This document shows positions 52,445-64,000 of a stretch of 64,000 nucleotides of DNA, piece after piece. The position numbers were made by a program, and so were the translations under genes. How positions within the stretch are numbered: position 1 is the stretch's first letter; every line of letters starts with the position of its first letter. The notes beneath the pieces were generated by a model. The model did no database searches. It saw nothing but the letters and a program-made list of their open reading frames with translations, and had not been told where the DNA came from. The DNA is from Crotophaga sulcirostris (Eukaryota > Chordata > Aves > Cuculiformes > Crotophagidae), in NCBI GenBank assembly GCA_013397455.1, contig VYZB01000024.1:4277021-4341020 (forward strand), written 5' to 3'.

Positions 52445-52849
52445 CTGAGGGGCCTGCAGGAAAGCTGGGGAGGGACTTTTTACAAGGGCAAGTAGTGATA
52501 GGACGAGGGGGGTGGCTTTAAACTGGGAGGGGGAAGATTTAGGTTAGGCGTTAGGGAGAAATTCGTGACGCTGAGGGCGTTGAGGCCCTGGCACAGGCTG
52601 CCCAGGGAAGCTGTGGGTGCCCCCTCCCTGGAGGTGTCCAAGGCCAGGTTGGATGGGGCCTGAAGCAGCCTGGGCTGGTGGGAGGGGTCCCTGCCCATGG
52701 CAGGGGGCTGGAACTTTTAAGGTCCTTTCCAACCCAAGCCATTCTATGATTCTGTGATCCAGTGGGAGGTGTCCCTTCCCATGGCCGGGGTGGGTGGAAC
52801 TGGATAATCTTTTAAGTCCCTTCCAACCCAAACCATTCTGTGATTCTGC
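52445..52849 (+). mobile_element. CR1 LINE 3' end with a second, tandem 3' terminus
   Basis: Plus-strand CR1 text: CTTTTTACAAGGGCAAGTAG, GGCTTTAAACTGGGAGGG, GCACAGGCTGCCCAGGGAAG, then a tail ATTCTATGATTCTGTGATCC at 52741-52760. A second partial CR1 3' UTR follows directly (GTGGGAGGTGTCCCTTCCCA) and ends in its own tail near 52849. It lies at the downstream edge of the CpG island, probably in C1GALT1 intron 1. Confidence 0.9.
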
Positions 52850-54455
52850 ACGTTCTTACGGGGACTTCTTGGGCTGGTGTTGGGGTTCCCTTAGCGAGGA
52901 CTGGCTCAGTAGAGGCCTAGAAAGCCACGACTCGGGCATGGCAACTTGTTGCTGGCAGAGGGTGTCAGTGTTTGGAATGAGGAAGAAGGTGACCAATATC
53001 TTTCTTCCCTCTCACTTGTGCTGTGGATTGTTGCCTGTCTTGTTTCCATGCTGTTATTTGCCACCTGTACCAAAACACCTTGCTGCTGTTGTCTATTTTT
53101 GGGTAGAAAAACCAACAGGTTTTGATGTAAGAAGTTCCTCTCCAAAGAAATGGTCACAACATAGGATTTATTTTTTTTTTAATTTTCAGAAGTGAAAAAT
53201 AGAACCTGTGCTTGGTTGATAGACTGCAGCAGCTCACAATAATTTGTGATACAGGCAGCGTTAGTGAATGTACAGATGTTTTGAACATGGATTCATTTTA
53301 TAAGCATCTGAATATGCATGTATAAAGCTTCTAGAAATTATGGGACTTAGTGAGCAGAAGACCTTTCTTGGTCATTACACAGCTAATGGCGTTTTTGTCA
53401 TTTTGACTTTAATTATTCTGATGTGTTGCTCAGCTGTTAAGGACAAGATAATAGACATCGATGTCATTGGTAATTATGCAGCCCTCAAATTACATTTACA
53501 TTTTGTTTCGGGCTGGGGCCTAGGAGATTCCCACCCTCACTTTGTAAGTAAAGGATACAAGGAAGAGCCAGCTGTGCATGTAGGGTAGCCGTATTTCTCA
53601 TTATGAGAAATAATGAATTCTCATTATATTTCATAATATTAAAGTGTTTATGGAATGATATTGGGATGAAACATGTACAAAAATATGTAGAGTTTTGTCC
53701 TGAGTTCTGTAAAATTCAAAATCCCAAGTTTGTTTTTGTTGAGTGTGTTGCCTCTTGAAACAAGTTCACAAAGTTTTATGATCTGAGTTTGCTTAGAAGT
53801 ATTTATTAATTTTAAAGTTGGTTGGGTGTTTTCTTGAGGGGTGGGGCTGGGGCAAGCTCCAGTATCACGTAATCCTGTTTCAGGGGGACTCCCTGAGTTT
53901 ACTTTGGCTTAGGAAGGTGACCTTAACCCTCATTGGAACAGCTAGCAGAGTGAGAACGTTAGATTAACATGGTAAAAGACTTATCCCCAGGACCACACAG
54001 AGACACAGTGGGGGCGAGGGGGGAGCCCATTAATCTCATCAGAGGAAGCAGCTCACGGTTCTGTCACTGGAGTGCCATCAGCCCCATTGCCTCAGTGTGG
54101 CACACATCATGATACATCAACAGAAGGGCTCTCTGGAACACCTTACAAAGTCAAGGGAGGTAGGTGCCTGCAGAGTATGGGACGTGTTGTGGGATACAGA
54201 AGAGCATCTTCTGACCATACAAAACTTATTATGAGATGCTTAGGGAGGGAGAAAGGTCACTTCAGGAGGAAAAAGTATGGGGAAATAGATAAGTGGATAA
54301 AGAGCCTGGTCAGTTGTACACAAGTAGCTGGTCAGTACGTTTGGCCATGCCCTGTGTCAGATTACCATGGCCTGTCCTCTTTTCTCATTAGACTCTGTTT
54401 CTAACTTTTCTTGGATGAGAGGACTCTGTGCTATATTCATGTATATACTGAGGTC
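52850..54455. other. Presumed C1GALT1 intron 1, nothing recognised
   Basis: No exon, RNA gene or repeat family was recognised in this stretch between the CR1 and the degenerate repeat. Confidence 0.45.
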
Positions 54456-55085
54456 TAAGTGTCAGCAACTGCAGTGATATCATAAGTTATAGGGATCTCT
54501 GTGTGTGATGTGCCAGCAGCTGGAGTGAGTGAGGTTCTAAATGCCAGCAAATGGAGTTAAGACCATAAGTCACAGAGGCTTTTGTATCTGGAGTGACAGT
54601 AACTGGGGAGAGCAGAGTGTATGTGTCCTGGCAAGTGTGCCAGTGTGTAGTTGCTGGTGGATATCGTGCATGGCCAGCCACTGAGTAGAAGAGGCTTGGG
54701 AGCCAAGTTTTGAGGCAGCTGTAAGCATGGGGCAGGTACTCGTGAGATCAGAGGGTCTTCGGTTTGGCAGTATGGGAATCCAGGAGGTCCAGGCCAGCTA
54801 ATGGAGGGACTGTAAAATCTGGCAGTCATTTTCAAGGTTTATTTGCATGTGTGTCTCTGAGTAAGGCAACTGGAGACAGAAGGATTCAAGGCCAGTTACT
54901 GAGTAGACTGAATGTCTAAGGTGGGGGGTCATAGTATGCCTATGGGGCACTGCATGTGTGTGTATCTGGGTGAGGAGATCTGCACCCAGAAGAACAGTGG
55001 GATTCTGGGGAGGATGAGGATTCAGGGTTGGTTCCTGGATACAGTGAGCATCTGAGGCCAGTTACTGGAGGGATCCACCTTGTAT
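54456..55085. repeat. Degenerate interspersed repeat with core GCCAGYNAYTGGAG
   Basis: Variants of one 13-15 bp core recur near 54461, 54512, 54543, 54595, 54672, 54792, 54863, 54891 and 55057, with related text between some of them (GTGTGT-rich stretches, CTGAGTAGA). Spacing is irregular (about 30 to 165 bp), so this is either an old decayed minisatellite or a diverged repeat family. I cannot name it. Confidence 0.45.
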
Positions 55086-55373
55086 GTATGTGCATATTCC
55101 CAACTAATGGACTTTTGTCCTGGTCAGCCAGGGAGAGAAGCAGCATAGGGCCAGACTATGTTTGTGTTTGCATGAACACTTTTTAGCTGTGTTGATCTGT
55201 ATGGTCAACTGTCTATATGCATGTTGGTATGTGCAACTGTGGAAATATATCCGCAGTCGTGTCGCTGTCTGGACCTGGGAAAATGGAATTGCAGCATCCT
55301 TGCCTCCATTGGGCTGCCAGATTCAGAAGCCCTTAATGCAGGAAAATTACTTTTTCTGTAAGTTTGAAGATGC

Positions 55374-55684
55374 AGAATCACATAATAGTTTGTGTTGGAA
55401 GGGATCTTAAAGATCATCCAGTTCCAAAACCCCTGCCATGGGCAGGGACACCTCCCACTGTGTCAGGTTGCTCAAAGCCTCATCCAACCTGGCCTTGAAC
55501 ATCTCCAGGGATGCAGCATCCACAGCTTCTCTGGGCAACCTGTGCCAGTGCCACCCCACTGTCACAGGGAAACATTTCTTCTTAATATCTCATCTAAATC
55601 TCCCCTCTTTCAGCTTAAGATCATATTCCCTTCATCCTGTCCCTGCACTCCCTCATCTTTCCTGTACCCCATTTAAGTACTGGA
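55374..55684 (-). mobile_element. CR1 LINE 3' fragment
   Basis: It begins with the reverse complement of a CR1 tail (AGAATCACATAATAGTTTG). It continues with CCCTGCCATGGGCAGGGACA, CAACCTGGCCTTGAACATCT, CTGGGCAACCTGTGCCAGTG and a final coding-end remnant. The element is on the minus strand, antisense to C1GALT1, probably in its first intron. Confidence 0.9.
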
Positions 55685-58213
55685 AGGCTTAAGTTTGGAG
55701 CTATTCAGTTATTTTTACTAGAAAATCAAAAGACTCTATCATGATATGTTAAAACATATGGATGCACTCACATGTATAGAGTGATCCAGTCTGTTCATAT
55801 AAAATTGATAGAAGAGCAGATTATTTTAGATTAAAAACTGTAACTAGAAGCATTTCATATCAAATATGAAGTGTAGCTTTAGCATGTGTCCCTACCTGCT
55901 CCCAGAAATCCTCTTTGCTTGTGGAGTACTGCCAGATCATCTTCTAATTTCCAAATATGATTAATGCACTTTTTTAATATTTCCAATACACTTAAAGGTT
56001 TCTTCTAAAGAATCTAATTTAACATAATTCTATAGTTTAATAAGCAACAGTTATTTTTAAATGATTTTCTTTTTTCCTTTCCAAGCAAGAGTAATTTTAA
56101 GAGCTGTGTTAGAGCAGATAACTGAAATTGTATGACAAGGAGACACCTAATATTGAAAAGAATGGAGACTTTTTTTTTCTAGAAAGTGCTGTAGCTATGC
56201 TTTATGCGGGCATGGATTTTTATTTTTTCCTCTGTTTAATATGCTGAAGGAAGGCACTGTTTTATTTTGAACCTCTCCCTTTGTGTATTGCAAATTTTGA
56301 GGGGACTTTTGTGATAGGTGTGGGAAGTGAAAACAAAATAATTTTAGTACAGTGGGTGCTTCTCAGTGTCATATGCTGCTTGTGCATTTAGACTTTTAGT
56401 GTTTGGGGGTTTGCCTTAAACTAAGCTGGAATACAATTAATTTTTTCAAGGCCTTGCTTGAGTCACAAACGATAATACAGTCAATTTTATGCTTTGAGAT
56501 GTGATGTCTAAAGGCAATTGTTAGTCTACACCAAGATGTAGTACTGAATTGAGGGAAGACAATGTATGATTAAAAATTGTGTAATGTGCTGTTTCATATT
56601 AAAGAAATACAGCTCCTTGTCAACCAGAGTTATAATTATGTGAATTTGATACAGCCTTTAAGTTTCTTGATTTTTATTTTTTGCTTCAAGTTGTGTTGCC
56701 AGTTTTGTTTACATTTTCTAGCAGTGTGAAAAGAAAAGCATATCACATTTTAGAGCTGCTTTGCCCTCAAATGGTCTAGATCTGCATGTGTGCAGTAAAT
56801 CTGATGATTTCCGAAAGTGCCAACCTGGCACTATGCGTACCTGCTTTCTGTCCACTCTGCTTTCTTTCAGGACAGTGCTCAGACAGACAGAAAGCTGGTG
56901 TTTGGAGTGCATGTAGCTGCAAAGTGATTCACAGAGCTTGCTTGGGGACAGTCTGTTTCCAGTAGACTCTGCACAGCCAATAATAGAAGTGGGTGCAGAC
57001 TAAATGAGTTGTTTTGCAGGCTGAAGCTCTTTTTTGATCAATGTTTTTTGTCGATGCTCTGTGCATTCCATAATTTTCTTTTTTTGGCTCCCTAACTGAC
57101 TAAATTGGATTCTGCCCATTGACATTAAGAATGATCCGAGTGGAGGGAACATCACGAACTCGTTCGTAAGGCTCTGGCTTGAATCCAGTAGATATTTAAC
57201 AGTCAATGTTTTCGTAGTTTAGTCATGAATTATTAGAAAATATCTCAACCCTTTGCAAAGATCAAAAGGCTTAAGCACTCAGCAGCCTGAAATTGGTCTG
57301 CAAGTGTTTAATATATAAAAATTCACACTTGTTTTGGATGTATAAAGCTCGGTGTATGCAGGTGTAGGTGCTGGTTTTGTTTAATTGTATGAAAATGGTC
57401 AGCCAAGTCCTTTAGTTTTTGAGGAGGAAGGGTGTGGCTGAAGTGAAGGGTTTTTTTTTTCTTACTGAAATACAAGGTTTTGGATGTGTAGAAGAGGCCT
57501 TGAGGCTGATGCATTTTCTTCTTTCTCCTCCAAATGCCTTCTGAGAATGGGTGTTTCTGTATGAAAATTCAGATGTTGAATTCTTTCTTCTGAAAGCTGT
57601 CCTCAGTGCTTCCTAAAAGTGGAAGGAAAAGTGCCCTACTTTGAGAGTAGATTTACTTTTAAAACTCTTCAAAATCTGCTTGTGTTTGACGTCTGTTAAA
57701 GAAGTCCGGTAATATACTTACTCCTGGGATTTAAGTACATCTCATGACCATATCGTATCATGACCTGAAGATTTCTTTTGATCTTTAAGCTTTGTAAGAG
57801 ACTTAGATATTACATTTTAAAGTGCAGATTTCTCGGGATGAAGAAAATAAAGAAATGAATGTGTATTACAATTTATAATGAAGATATTGCATTTTAAATG
57901 TGTACATTATCATATAAATATTTTATAAATATGATTAATGGGGTTTGTATGTACAGTCACTATTGTGATTTGTGACTGTCTTTTATAATTTTAAGTTAAA
58001 GGATATGATAGGCCTTTAGCACTAAATTTATCAGTGGCGGTACAATTTTTTGTGAACATTTGCATTGTTCTTGTACTTAAACTTCCATGCATGCCCAGGG
58101 GAGCTGAATCTAAGTTAGAACTGAGATCTCTGCTTCCAGACATTGAGTCCTTGATTTCTTCCTATATTTTTTCTGACTTTAAACTTAATGTTTTTTTCAT
58201 TTGTTTTTGACAG
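55685..58213. other. Presumed C1GALT1 intron 1, nothing recognised
   Basis: AT-rich, no recognised exon or repeat. It ends in the acceptor TTTTTGACAG at 58211-58213. Confidence 0.45.
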
Positions 58214-58453
58214 TGTATTACCTGCAGGAGATGGCCTCTTCTAAGTCTTTGATGAACCTTCTAACCTTCACTTTTGGATCAGCAATAGGATTTTTCGTAT
58301 GCTATCTTCTGTTTAACATTATACTAGAAGAACAGGTTAAGATCCAGCCTCATATCCTTCACAATGATCCACATGGTCAACACTCAGCTGATACTGATAA
58401 CAATCAGTTGCAAGGACAAATGAATTTCAATGCAGACTCTGGACAACATAAAG
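58214..58453 (+). CDS. C1GALT1: C1GALT1 first coding exon (codons 1-74, with 17 nt 5' UTR)
   Basis: The acceptor is TTTTTGACAG; ATG is at 58231; the donor GGTATTT follows CAT AAA G. It encodes [13 protein letters not shown], the membrane anchor and the stem to [10 protein letters not shown]. An upstream in-frame TTG would fall outside the exon, so ATG at 58231 is the start. Confidence 0.95.
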
Positions 58454-61400
58454 GTATTTCCTTACACCTGAATAATTATATAATACACCCCCCCCCACCA
58501 CCTTGCTGAAAATGTTACTTTTTTCACTGCCAAGAATTTTTATGAATCCTTTTCTTTCACTTTCCCGGTGTTCAGGTTACATCTAAATAACTTTGCTCTC
58601 CTGAGGTCCACTGAGTGGCGGTTTTCTTTGTTTACACTTTTATTAAGGTAGTGATTTTTTTTTTTAGAGCCCAACTGTTTGTCCAGTTTCCTCACCTGGA
58701 CTTGTTTGGAGCAAGAACTTCTCAAGTGAACTATTGACAGCAAATTGTGGTTTTGCTAAGCAGATATATTTGCTGGCATTGTAGGTGTGGCTGAATTGCT
58801 TTTTAGCTTTAAGAAGCAAACTTTTGGTGTAGCCTCTCAGATGAAGCTAAAAAAAAATCATCACTTTTTGCCAGAATTAATAAAACTTGGAATTGGGGTG
58901 AGGGTGGGCAGAGGAGGCCAGTCTGTGGGGGCATCGCTTGCCAATCTGATCATGCAGCAGTTCAAACACAGATTACTGTTCACTGTCAAAACCAGAGAAG
59001 TTCTGTTGCACTCTGATTTTTTTCTTTTTTTCAAAGAAAGTAGTCCATTCTGATATTTCAGGCACACTTTTACATTTGACAGATCTCATTAAATGAGTTA
59101 ATTCTAAAATCCTAAAGGCAGATGGTGTCCAAATTGGGACAGTTTAGGTGAGAAGGAGAAAAAAATACACTATAATTCATTTGCTGAAAAAGATGTTAAA
59201 AAGAAATTTGCTGCTTAAACTGAAAACTTAAGTCAAGTTTGTGAGTATTTCACATGTAATTGTAGGAAAATTTACAAAGAAAAAATTCGATCTGTCATTG
59301 CATAAAGTATAAACGGGAATATTTTAGGATCAGTTATGCAGATCTCACTCTCCATGGAACTTTCTTTTACATGAGTTGAAATATCTTTGTATATATCAAC
59401 TGAAAATGTTTCTTTGACAGAAAATAATGCAGCTTGGAAAATACTATATTATGCATTTCAAATAACTGTCTATTTATACCGTTGGATTGTCTGCAAATAA
59501 AAACATTTTAGCACAACAATAATACTAGTTTCATAATATCCTAATTTATTTAATCTGATTTTTTACTAATAAGAAATAACTAGATTTTTTGATAAATTCT
59601 TTCTTTTTGGCTTGCCATCTGCTTTATCCTTGAAAAATATGGTACTGTTTTAGAGATATTTAATAGGTTTTGTTAGTTAGTGTGAATAGATACAAGAGAG
59701 CTTATTAGCTTTATGACCTGTCAGTATTGTAATCATTAAGCTGTGTTCATGGTGAATGGCAAAAATATTCGGCTTTTTAATTTTCATTAGTCCTCCAGCA
59801 CCATGAAGAAGTTATCTCCACACAGGTTTTATGTACAAATAAAGGTTTTCTGAAACCACACTTCCCTGAACAGTAACCCATTTTGATATGGCTGTCATGC
59901 TGTCCTTTATCCTGTGAAGTTGAAGTAGCTTTAAGAATTTTAGTTTCTCGGTTTTGGGAGTTCTGTTTGTGTTTTTCCTAAATCTAGCATTACTTGCATT
60001 AAGTGGTATATCTGGAACAAACGCCTCTTCTCTCCTGCATGTCTTTTCTGATCTAGAAACAGAATGTCTGGGGAGAGGTTGCTCTTGGTTTATTTTCAGT
60101 CAAGTCTAATATTGTTTTGTGACTTTCCTTTTTTTTTTTTTTTTTTTCAGATGAGAATAAAAATATTGCAGAGGGACTATACCAGAAGGTGAAAATACTG
60201 TGTTGGGTCATGACTGGACCTCAAAATCTAGAAAAGAAAGCCAAGCATGTTAAGGCCACTTGGGCCCAACGTTGTAATAAAATACTTTTTATGAGCTCTG
60301 AGGAAAACAAAGACTTCCCAACTGTGGGCCTAGAAACCAAAGAAGGCAGGGACCAACTGTACTGGAAGACTATTAAAGCTTTTCAATATGTATATGACCA
60401 TTATTTTGACGATGCTGATTGGTTTATGAAGGCAGATGATGATACATATGTTGTATTGGACAATTTGAGATGGCTTCTTTCAAAATACAGCCCTGAACAA
60501 CCAATATACTTTGGAAGAAGATTTAAGCCTTATGTGAAACAGGGCTACATGAGTGGAGGAGCAGGATATGTTCTAAGCAAAGAAGCTCTGAAGAGATTTG
60601 TTACTGCATTTAAAACAAACAAATGCTCTCACAGTTCCTCTATTGAAGACCTAGCACTAGGGAAATGCATGGAGATCATTAATGTGGAAGCAGGAGATTC
60701 TAGGGATACAAGTGGCAGAGAAACCTTTCATCCCTTCGTTCCAGAACATCACTTAATCAGAGGATACCTACCAAAAACATTCTGGTACTGGAATTATAAT
60801 TATTATCCTGCTGTAGAGGTAAGTCCTTAGGAACCCAATACTGATTTTATGAAGTACACCTCATGATGTGTGTGGATGTGTGTGATGTGTGAATTAGCAG
60901 TTTAATAGCAGCTCAATGTATTTTAGAAAAGGAGATTTTGTTGTGATATCATGTGATGCGCCTGTGTGTAGATGTGTTAAATACACTAATCAAATATAAT
61001 AAAAGTTTATGCTAAGAACTTAAAGTTCTAAAAGAATTGGTGATTCATAAATTATTATTGCTGTTTTGCAGTGTTCAGTAGACAGCAAAAAATGATGAAA
61101 CCTTTTTGACCCGTTTGGCTAGTGTCACCGCTACTACCTTCCTTGCAGAGTTATTTTTCTGTTTTGTTCCCTCACATCTAACACACAGTGTCCCTAGCTG
61201 CTCCTTTAAGCCACACAAATCCCAGTGTGCAATACAAATTGAGACTAGCGTGGTTAATTCCAAGGTGTGTGTGCTTACCATAGAGAGCTGGCTCAAACAG
61301 TATGGCTTAATTACATTAAAGCCTACAGAAAAGGAAGGTGGCACTGATACACCCTTATCTTCTACCCAACAGCAAACTTTGCATAAAACCTGTAGAAACA

Positions 61401-63368
61401 GAACAAATTTTCAAACTTGCTCATGATTGTAGTTGGTTAACATTGGCTAAGATATTCCCAAGTTACTGGAGGGGCTGATGGGTAATGACTGTAGTGCCTG
61501 GTAGTCTTTTTTTTCCCTTCAAATGGAGATGTGCTGCAATATACTTCTCTTATCGCTGGTAACTGCGTACAGTGTTACAGTTGAATGCTGGTAAGTGCCC
61601 TGCCCCCATTTTTTATTGAAGGCTGTTAAAAGGTACATGTAAGTGAATTCCAGGGAAAGATTACAGAGGAATGAATGTTGCTTAGAAGTGATATAAAAGC
61701 ATGATTCAAACAAGGAAATATGATTAGATTTCCTTATGGAGTTCTGTTGGGCTCTTGTCTCCCTTCTGTAGTAGAGGCAAGCATGAGAGTTTGCAAAACT
61801 AATTTTTAAAAATTCTTTTGTTGTAGCAACAAAAATAGCATTTACAAGGCGAAGAGTTCTTACTGTGAGAACTTCAGACTGTCCTTTGTGAAAACTGAAA
61901 TCTCCAGTTTAAAAAAAAAAAGGAGGGGTGGGTGGAGCAGGATGCTACTTGGAATTAAAACAATCTGAAGGTATTCTGCATTGCAAAATTCAGTGATCAT
62001 ATAATCTATGATGTGGTTTCTCTTTTAGGTTTATAATCTCACTTTTAAAGGTATTACTTTTCACCAAGCTTTGAGACCAGTGTGATTGGCTAAAATCAAG
62101 GATCAGATGTGGGATTTTTTTCACAGTGAAGCCGGAAAAAAATTATTCTAGTTCTTCAGTAGACTTTTTTCACTGTAAAACATCCATTTTTATACTTCTA
62201 TTCAGTGGCTAGAGCATTTCTGTAGCTTAGAACAGCTATGATACTGTGTTTAGTGTGTCAGGATGCAGCAGCTTTAGCTATGGTTGCAGTTCACGGATGA
62301 CTGAGCTGTGGATGGTTACATCTGTGATGCAGTAGTGATGGGGATCCATTAATGGAAATCCTATATTTGATCCTGTCCTGTCATATTTGTGTTTGGATAA
62401 AGACTGCTTTGCCTGGTATCAAAAACAAGCTATATTGAGCAAACTTAGTATTGAGAAAATAACAATTACATAACAATTGTTCTTTTCAGGGTCTTTAAAT
62501 ATTCAATTTTAAGTATTCTAATTAGAGTTGGAATCTTAGCATTTCTATAATTGAATCTGATGGAAAAAAACCCACAAAACTGTCTTTCAGAAAAGTGATT
62601 TTTTAGCTCTTGAAAATACTTAATAGCATCAATTAATAAACTTTAAAAAAAAAGTTCCTAATGGTTTGTTACAACTTCCTATATGTAGGAAGTTAGATAC
62701 TGACTATTTTGCCCAACTATATAATGTGTGAACACACACATTTGGCTTATATACTCTGGGTGGATGCTGTCATGAATAATGAATTTATTGCTTCATGTAT
62801 AAATGCAGTGCATTTAGACCTACTTGCTGCGTCTTGGTTTTGTTTAAACTCCAACATAAAAAAAAAGAAGAATGGAAAAGCAAAAAACCCTCTGACATTA
62901 ATGAAGGCAGCTAGTTTTTTTCACTGGCTTGATTATAGAAGCAAAAGACTTTGTCAAACTTTATTTTGGAAAGATACTTTGGCAGATTCATCTGATACAT
63001 TTAGCTTGCCTAACATCAAGTTTTGGAGTATATGAATGAGTGATAATAGTGAATTTCTCACCATGAAGTCAAGTATGTCTTTGAATTCTTCCTGGATCTT
63101 TAATCCAGGGTATGTTTTGCAATTCTTGCTTATTATTTTAACTTGTTTTGTATTTTAGGGTCCTGGATGCTGCTCTGATCTAGCAGTTTCATTCCACTAC
63201 GTTGATTCAGTGACTATGTATCATTTGGAATATTTGATTTATCATCTCCGTCCATATGGGTATTTGTATCGGTACAATCCTGATTCGGTGAACAATCCAG
63301 AAGATCAGAGCGAAAATAAAGCACTGGAGGATAATCAAAAGCTAAAGGAAAAGATTTCTGAAAATTAA
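58231..63368 (+). CDS. C1GALT1: Core 1 beta-1,3-galactosyltransferase (T-synthase), complete, 3 coding exons
   Basis: Golgi type II membrane enzyme that adds galactose to GalNAc-Ser/Thr, forming core 1 O-glycans; in vertebrates it needs the chaperone COSMC to fold. Coding exons: 58231-58453, 60151-60818, 63159-63368, with GT-AG introns and a continuous frame of 366 codons plus TAA (human is 363). The order is a short cytosolic tail, a signal anchor at about residues 8-31 ([19 protein letters not shown]), a stem, then the GT31 catalytic domain with [19 protein letters not shown], the metal-binding KADDDTY (Asp170-172), [15 protein letters not shown] and [13 protein letters not shown]. The start ATG has a strong Kozak context (GAGATGG) 17 nt after an acceptor. 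The C-terminal tail is polar and differs most from human. Confidence 0.97.
58454..60150 (+). other. C1GALT1: C1GALT1 intron between coding exons 1 and 2
   Basis: A 1.7 kb GT-AG intron, AT-rich, with no repeat or RNA recognised. It starts with a short C-run (58487-58496) and ends in a T19 tract. Confidence 0.8.
60151..60818 (+). CDS. C1GALT1: C1GALT1 second coding exon (codons 75-297, catalytic domain)
   Basis: The acceptor follows a run of 19 T (60129-60147) then CAG; the donor is GTAAGT. It encodes [19 protein letters not shown] through [20 protein letters not shown] to YYPAVE, including the DDD metal site. Confidence 0.97.
60819..63158 (+). other. C1GALT1: C1GALT1 intron between coding exons 2 and 3
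   Basis: A 2.3 kb GT-AG intron, AT-rich. A short TGTGTG-type stretch lies near 60867-60890. Nothing else recognised. Confidence 0.8.
63159..63368 (+). CDS. C1GALT1: C1GALT1 third coding exon (codons 298-366, stop)
   Basis: The acceptor is TGTATTTTAG. It encodes [20 protein letters not shown], then [20 protein letters not shown] and a charged tail ending KEKISEN before TAA. Confidence 0.96.
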   Translation, partial: GPGCCSDLAVSFHYVDSVTMYHLEYLIYHLRPYGYLYRYNPDSVNNPEDQSENKALEDNQKLKEKISEN

Positions 63369-64000
63369 TTGGATTTTGAAGAAAACTAAAAGAAGTCAGT
63401 ACAATGAGTAAGAGTCTCCTCAAACTCCTGCATGAAGCTTTTGGACTAAAATTACTCAAGACGGTTCTTGTTTCAAAAATCATGTTGACAGTACTTTCTG
63501 TCACTGTCTGTGTACAACAGAGTCTGGTGCTGGCTCTGACTGTTCAGGATGGTGTGACGTTGTGGCCCCGCTCATGAAGATTTGGGGCCCTAAAGCTGTG
63601 AAATAAGAGGTTGTTTTGGTACACTAATATCTGGCAGAATCTGTATAAAAAGCATAGTTGGTGGGTTCAAAGATAATCATGCAGTACTTCTGTTCCTTTT
63701 TCTGTTCTCCTCTGTTGCCTTCCAGATGTTCTGTTAGGTCTGTTCTAATATTAGAAACTGGATGCTGCAAAGTCAAAATACTTCATGATGGCTTTCTCTA
63801 ATATTCTTGATGGCTTGGAGCTGCTTTATGTACCTTGCCCTATAAGGAAGGGAGAGGTGTGAAAATAGAATCTCAAGTCTGCTTTGCCTTAACAACTGAC
63901 TGGTTATTATGAATAGGCAAAGATACACCCAAAAGATTAATCTGAATTGTTTCAGTAATTGAATTCACTGCTATGAATTATTTTTAAAATTTTTAAATCT
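63369..64000 (+). other. C1GALT1: C1GALT1 3' UTR, running off the window
   Basis: AT-rich sequence after the stop. I see no AATAAA before the window end, so the transcript probably continues beyond it. Confidence 0.6.

Larger units (their letters stand above)
51000..52450 (+). promoter_or_regulatory. C1GALT1: CpG island, probable C1GALT1 promoter and noncoding exon 1
   Basis: Very GC- and CpG-rich sequence from about 51140 to 52430, interrupted by a 461-bp gap, with several GC-box cores such as GGGCGG. It is the only such island upstream of C1GALT1. The coding exon at 58231 is preceded by a splice acceptor, so a noncoding first exon must lie upstream. Long open frames here are GC-driven and run through the gap, so they are not genes. 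The exact start site is unknown. Confidence 0.6.

Overview
The window is vertebrate nuclear DNA and almost certainly from a bird. It has many CR1 LINE fragments with the avian 3' tail (tandem ATTCTATG-like octamers), an LTR-like block of avian endogenous-retrovirus type, AT-rich intergenic DNA broken by GC-rich promoter islands, and intron-exon genes whose proteins match known vertebrate families. The species cannot be named from the sequence. Three assembly gaps (19130-19258, 38661-38877, 51681-52141) and one ambiguous base (33585) are present.

Three protein-coding genes are supported, in the order TAC1(+), ASNS(-), C1GALT1(+). (1) Positions 1489-4176 hold the last two coding exons of TAC1 (protachykinin): the 54-nt neurokinin A cassette exon and the terminal exon with its AU-rich 3' UTR. 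The substance P exon and the 5' end lie before position 1. (2) Positions 37525-23616 on the minus strand hold a complete ASNS (glutamine-hydrolysing asparagine synthetase): 11 coding exons, all joined by GT-AG introns, reading to 561 codons without a break. A perfect nutrient-sensing element (TGATGAAAC, the ATF4 site of the ASNS promoter) lies at 38890-38898, beside a gap that probably hides exon 1. (3) Positions 58231-63368 on the plus strand hold a complete C1GALT1 (core 1 O-glycan beta-1,3-galactosyltransferase): three coding exons, 366 codons. A CpG island around 51.1-52.4 kb, also holed by a gap, is its likely promoter.

Layout: 1-4.75 kb, TAC1 3' part; 4.75-23.4 kb, convergent TAC1/ASNS intergenic DNA with CR1 fragments, an LTR-like block and octamer-rich candidate enhancers; 23.4-38.9 kb, ASNS, with two long degenerate CR1 bodies in its introns and a pair of inverted GC-rich repeats just inside its promoter; 38.96-39.8 kb, a pentameric simple-sequence array directly upstream of the ASNS promoter; 39.8-51.0 kb, divergent intergenic DNA with a GTTAT microsatellite; 51.1-64 kb, C1GALT1.

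The three genes do not form a pathway: a neuropeptide precursor, an amino-acid biosynthetic enzyme and a Golgi glycosyltransferase. I found no sign of a wholly new system. The most notable items are the repeat architecture around the ASNS stress promoter, a CR1 insertion about 40 bp from an ASNS splice donor, an RFX-type X-box at the C1GALT1 CpG island, and the neighbourhood itself, since human ASNS/TAC1 and C1GALT1 lie on opposite arms of chromosome 7.
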